This document shows, piece after piece, positions 62,113 to 64,000 of a stretch of 64,000 nucleotides of DNA; the stretch's first letter is position 1; every line of letters starts with the position of its first letter. Origin of the DNA: Bacteroidales bacterium (GTDB taxonomy: Bacteria > Bacteroidota > Bacteroidia > Bacteroidales > UBA3824). Under the pieces are notes generated by a model, which did no database searches, was not told the DNA's origin, and saw nothing but the letters and a program-made list of their open reading frames with translations. The position numbers were made by a program, and so were the translations under genes. The stretch spans positions 1 through 64,000 of the forward strand of contig JAFXZT010000137.1 in assembly GCA_017541145.1 (NCBI GenBank), given 5' to 3'.

Positions 62113-63123
62113 TTATTTTACGTTGCCAACTTTAATAAGATATTCCGCAATCTGAACTGCGTTGAGAGCAGCACCTTTACGAATTTGGTCACCTGAAAGC
62201 CAAAGTGTTAAACCGTTTTCGTCTGAAATATCTTTGCGAACACGACCTACGTAAACATCGTCGTGACCGGCTGTTTCCAAAGGCATCGGATAAACCAAAT
62301 TTGCAGGATCGTCCACCAATTGACAACCCTCAGCAGCTGCAATCGCTTTTTGTGCTTCTTCTACTGAGATTGGTTTTTCGGTTTCAATCCAAACTGACTC
62401 AGAATGAGAACGTAATGAAGATACACGTACACATGTAGCAGAACATTTTGCATCGGTATGCATAATTTTCTGTGTTTCGTTGTACATCTTCATTTCTTCT
62501 TTTGTATAACCGTTTGGCTGGAAAACATCAATTTGTGGAATTACGTTGTAAGCCAATTGGTGTGGAAATTTCTTTACTGTAACAGGTTGACCGTTAAGGA
62601 TTTCCTTATATTGTTGCTGAAGCTCAGCCATAGCAGCTGCACCTGCGCCCGATGCCGATTGATAACTTGCAACATGTATTCTCTTGATGTGAGAAATTTT
62701 CTCAAGCGGCTGCAAAACCACTACCATCATAATAGTAGTACAATTAGGATTTGCAATAATTCCGCGAGGACGGTTCAACGCATCTTCAGGGTTGCATTCA
62801 GGAACTACCAATGGAACATCGTTATCCATACGGAATGCTGACGAATTGTCAATCATAACTGCACCGTATTTTGTGATGTCTTCTGCAAATTCCTTTGAGG
62901 TACCTGCACCTGCTGAGGTGAAAGCTATATCAACACCTTTGAAATCGTCATTGTGCTGAAGAAGTTTTACTTCGATTTCTTTGCCCCTGAATGTGTATTT
63001 TGTACCGGCACTTCTTTCTGACCCAAACAAAACTAACTCATCCATCGGGAAATTTCTTTCATCAAGAATTCTTAAAAATTCCTGTCCAACAGCGCCTGAG
63101 GCACCTACTATTGCAACTTTCAT
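62113..63123 (-). CDS. asd: Aspartate-semialdehyde dehydrogenase
   Basis: 336 residues. [18 protein letters not shown] (NADP-binding start), IIANPNCTT with the catalytic Cys, and the active-site His region with [19 protein letters not shown]. It reduces aspartyl phosphate to aspartate semialdehyde, the branch to lysine/diaminopimelate, threonine and methionine. Length is typical. A -7 element at 63165-63172 (TATATTTG on the minus strand) precedes it. Confidence 0.95.
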   Translation of the reverse strand: MKVAIVGASGAVGQEFLRILDERNFPMDELVLFGSERSAGTKYTFRGKEIEVKLLQHNDDFKGVDIAFTSAGAGTSKEFAEDITKYGAVMIDNSSAFRMDNDVPLVVPECNPEDALNRPRGIIANPNCTTIMMVVVLQPLEKISHIKRIHVASYQSASGAGAAAMAELQQQYKEILNGQPVTVKKFPHQLAYNVIPQIDVFQPNGYTKEEMKMYNETQKIMHTDAKCSATCVRVSSLRSHSESVWIETEKPISVEEAQKAIAAAEGCQLVDDPANLVYPMPLETAGHDDVYVGRVRKDISDENGLTLWLSGDQIRKGAALNAVQIAEYLIKVGNVK

Positions 63124-63164
63124 AGTTTTTCTTATTGTTTTATATTTGTTAATCTAAATTTTGG

Positions 63165-63172
63165 CAAATATA
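63165..63172 (-). promoter_or_regulatory. -7 element (TATATTTG) for asd
   Basis: CAAATATA on the plus strand gives TATATTTG on the minus strand, 41 bp upstream of the start. Confidence 0.55.
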
Positions 63173-63253
63173 CGTTTTTTTCGTAATCTAAATCTAATTT
63201 TCTCCCTTAATTTTATTTTAACTACTATTAATGATAATTTTACATTGTAATAC

Positions 63254-63261
63254 TACTTTTG
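63254..63261 (+). promoter_or_regulatory. -7 element (TACTTTTG) for the M13 peptidase gene
   Basis: TACTTTTG lies 36 bp before the ATG at 63298; no clear -33 TTTG is seen. Confidence 0.6.
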
Positions 63262-63297
63262 CGTCAAAATCCTATTTTTTTTAAAACACGTAAACTT

Positions 63298-64000
63298 ATG
63301 AAACATTTGAAATTAACATTAATGTTAATGTTTTTGTCAGTCGGCGAAATTTTCGCTCAAGGGCTTTCGTCAGGTATCGACAAAAACAGAATGGATTTGT
63401 CAATAAATCCGGGAACTGATTTTTATAATTATGCAAACGGTAAATGGATTGAACAAAATCCTATTAAACCGGAATTAAGCAGATTGTCACAGTTTGACAA
63501 GCTCCATGAAGAAAATCAAAAAAGACAAAAAGAAATCATTCAAGAAGTTGCAAAATCTAATCCCCGCGAAGGCAGCAACGAACAAAAAATCGCGTATCTT
63601 TACAATCAATTTATGGACAGTCTCGCCAGAAACAATGCGGGAAGTGCTCCTGTAAAACCTTATCTTACAATGGTAAACGCTGCTATCGACAAACCTGTAT
63701 TGATGGGTGTTGTAGCAAAACTTCAGAATTTGGGTGTTTCTGAAATTTTCTTTGAAGCAGGTGCAAGCAGCGATATCAGAAATGCTGAACAAAACCTTGT
63801 AGAAATTTATCAAGGCGGTCTTTCGCTCCCAAGCAGAAGTTACTACATCGACAAAGATTCTGCGACTCTTTCTGTAATGGAAGGTTACACAAAATATATT
63901 CAGAAACTTTTTGAACTTGCCGGCAACTCTACCAACGATGCCAAGAAAAAAACTGATGCCGTACTCGCAATTGAAAACAAAATTGCGGCTGTAAACCACA
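63298..64000 (+). CDS. M13-family (neprilysin-type) peptidase, N-terminal part
   Basis: An ATG at 63298 opens a frame that runs off the window end (about 234 residues). Signal peptide (cleavage near IFAQ), then GIDKNRMDLSINPGTDFYNYANGKWIEQNPI, a classic M13 start, and DSLARNNAGSAPVKPYL, GLSLPSRSYYID. The zinc motif HExxH lies beyond the window. M13 enzymes cut peptides of up to about 40 residues; this one is secreted, periplasmic or outside. It fits the set of other peptidases in this genome section. Confidence 0.9.
   Translation, partial: MKHLKLTLMLMFLSVGEIFAQGLSSGIDKNRMDLSINPGTDFYNYANGKWIEQNPIKPELSRLSQFDKLHEENQKRQKEIIQEVAKSNPREGSNEQKIAYLYNQFMDSLARNNAGSAPVKPYLTMVNAAIDKPVLMGVVAKLQNLGVSEIFFEAGASSDIRNAEQNLVEIYQGGLSLPSRSYYIDKDSATLSVMEGYTKYIQKLFELAGNSTNDAKKKTDAVLAIENKIAAVNH

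Overview
The window reads as chromosomal DNA from an AT-rich member of the Bacteroidota, most likely order Bacteroidales. Evidence: many promoters match the phylum's -7 element TAnnTTTG (some with TTTG about 19 bp upstream), start codons follow A-rich leaders without clear Shine-Dalgarno sites, and the gene set is typical of the phylum: Bacteroidota-type omega subunit, DUF4835 and DUF4924 proteins, TPR-SpoIIE phosphatase, C69 dipeptidase, CHU_C/T9SS-type C-terminal domains, DUF2027-Smr protein and a beta-lactamase with a GH3-like N-terminus. I see no rRNA, tRNA, insertion sequence, prophage or CRISPR array. The two ends cut through an unassigned left flank and an M13 peptidase gene.

Layout. 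1-3.6 kb: acidic protein, first copy of a lipoprotein/small secreted protein pair, HEAT-like protein, CYTH protein. 3.6-9 kb: TPR-SpoIIE phosphatase and TonB-dependent receptor. 9-10.7 kb: ParA with a small partner whose N-terminus resembles that of ParB. 10.7-18.8 kb (minus strand): membrane protein with a long Thr/Glu tail, M1 peptidase, large HExxH/propeller/barrel protein, FtsE-like ATPase. 18.9-25.1 kb (plus): gyrB, a RelA/SpoT homologue with a degenerate hydrolase domain, a secreted metzincin directly coupled to it, ribH. 25.2-30.4 kb (minus): dicarboxylate symporter, C69 dipeptidase, a promoter with a 21-codon reading frame (opposite strand), SirB1-like protein, nucleoside phosphorylase. 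30.6-33.1 kb (plus): gdhA and two small genes.

33.2-40 kb (minus): a housekeeping cluster transcribed bamD, rpoZ-like omega, coaBC, DUF4835, an extra lipoprotein, recN, smpB. 40.3-47.3 kb (plus): RsiV-like lipoprotein, a giant alpha-2-macroglobulin-like protein without its thioester motif, and a zinc-ribbon/SiaC fusion. 47.3-54.6 kb (minus): T9SS cargo protein coupled to a TerB-like/ABC transporter, second copy of the lipoprotein/small secreted pair, Smr protein. 54.7-64 kb: queA, pseudo-GH3/beta-lactamase protein, a small orphan T9SS-CTD-like protein, lipoproteins, a CNNM/CBS protein, asd, and the start of an M13 peptidase.

Most genes serve the core cell (replication, stringent response, envelope assembly, amino acid and cofactor synthesis) or the secreted and outer-membrane proteome of a peptide-using Bacteroidales. 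No single obvious defence or mobile system is present. The most unusual items are the ParA/ParB-N-like pair, the duplicated lipoprotein module, the zinc-ribbon-SiaC fusion, the degenerate-domain proteins (RSH, GH3, alpha-2-macroglobulin), and a well-formed promoter driving a very short reading frame in a 430-bp gap.
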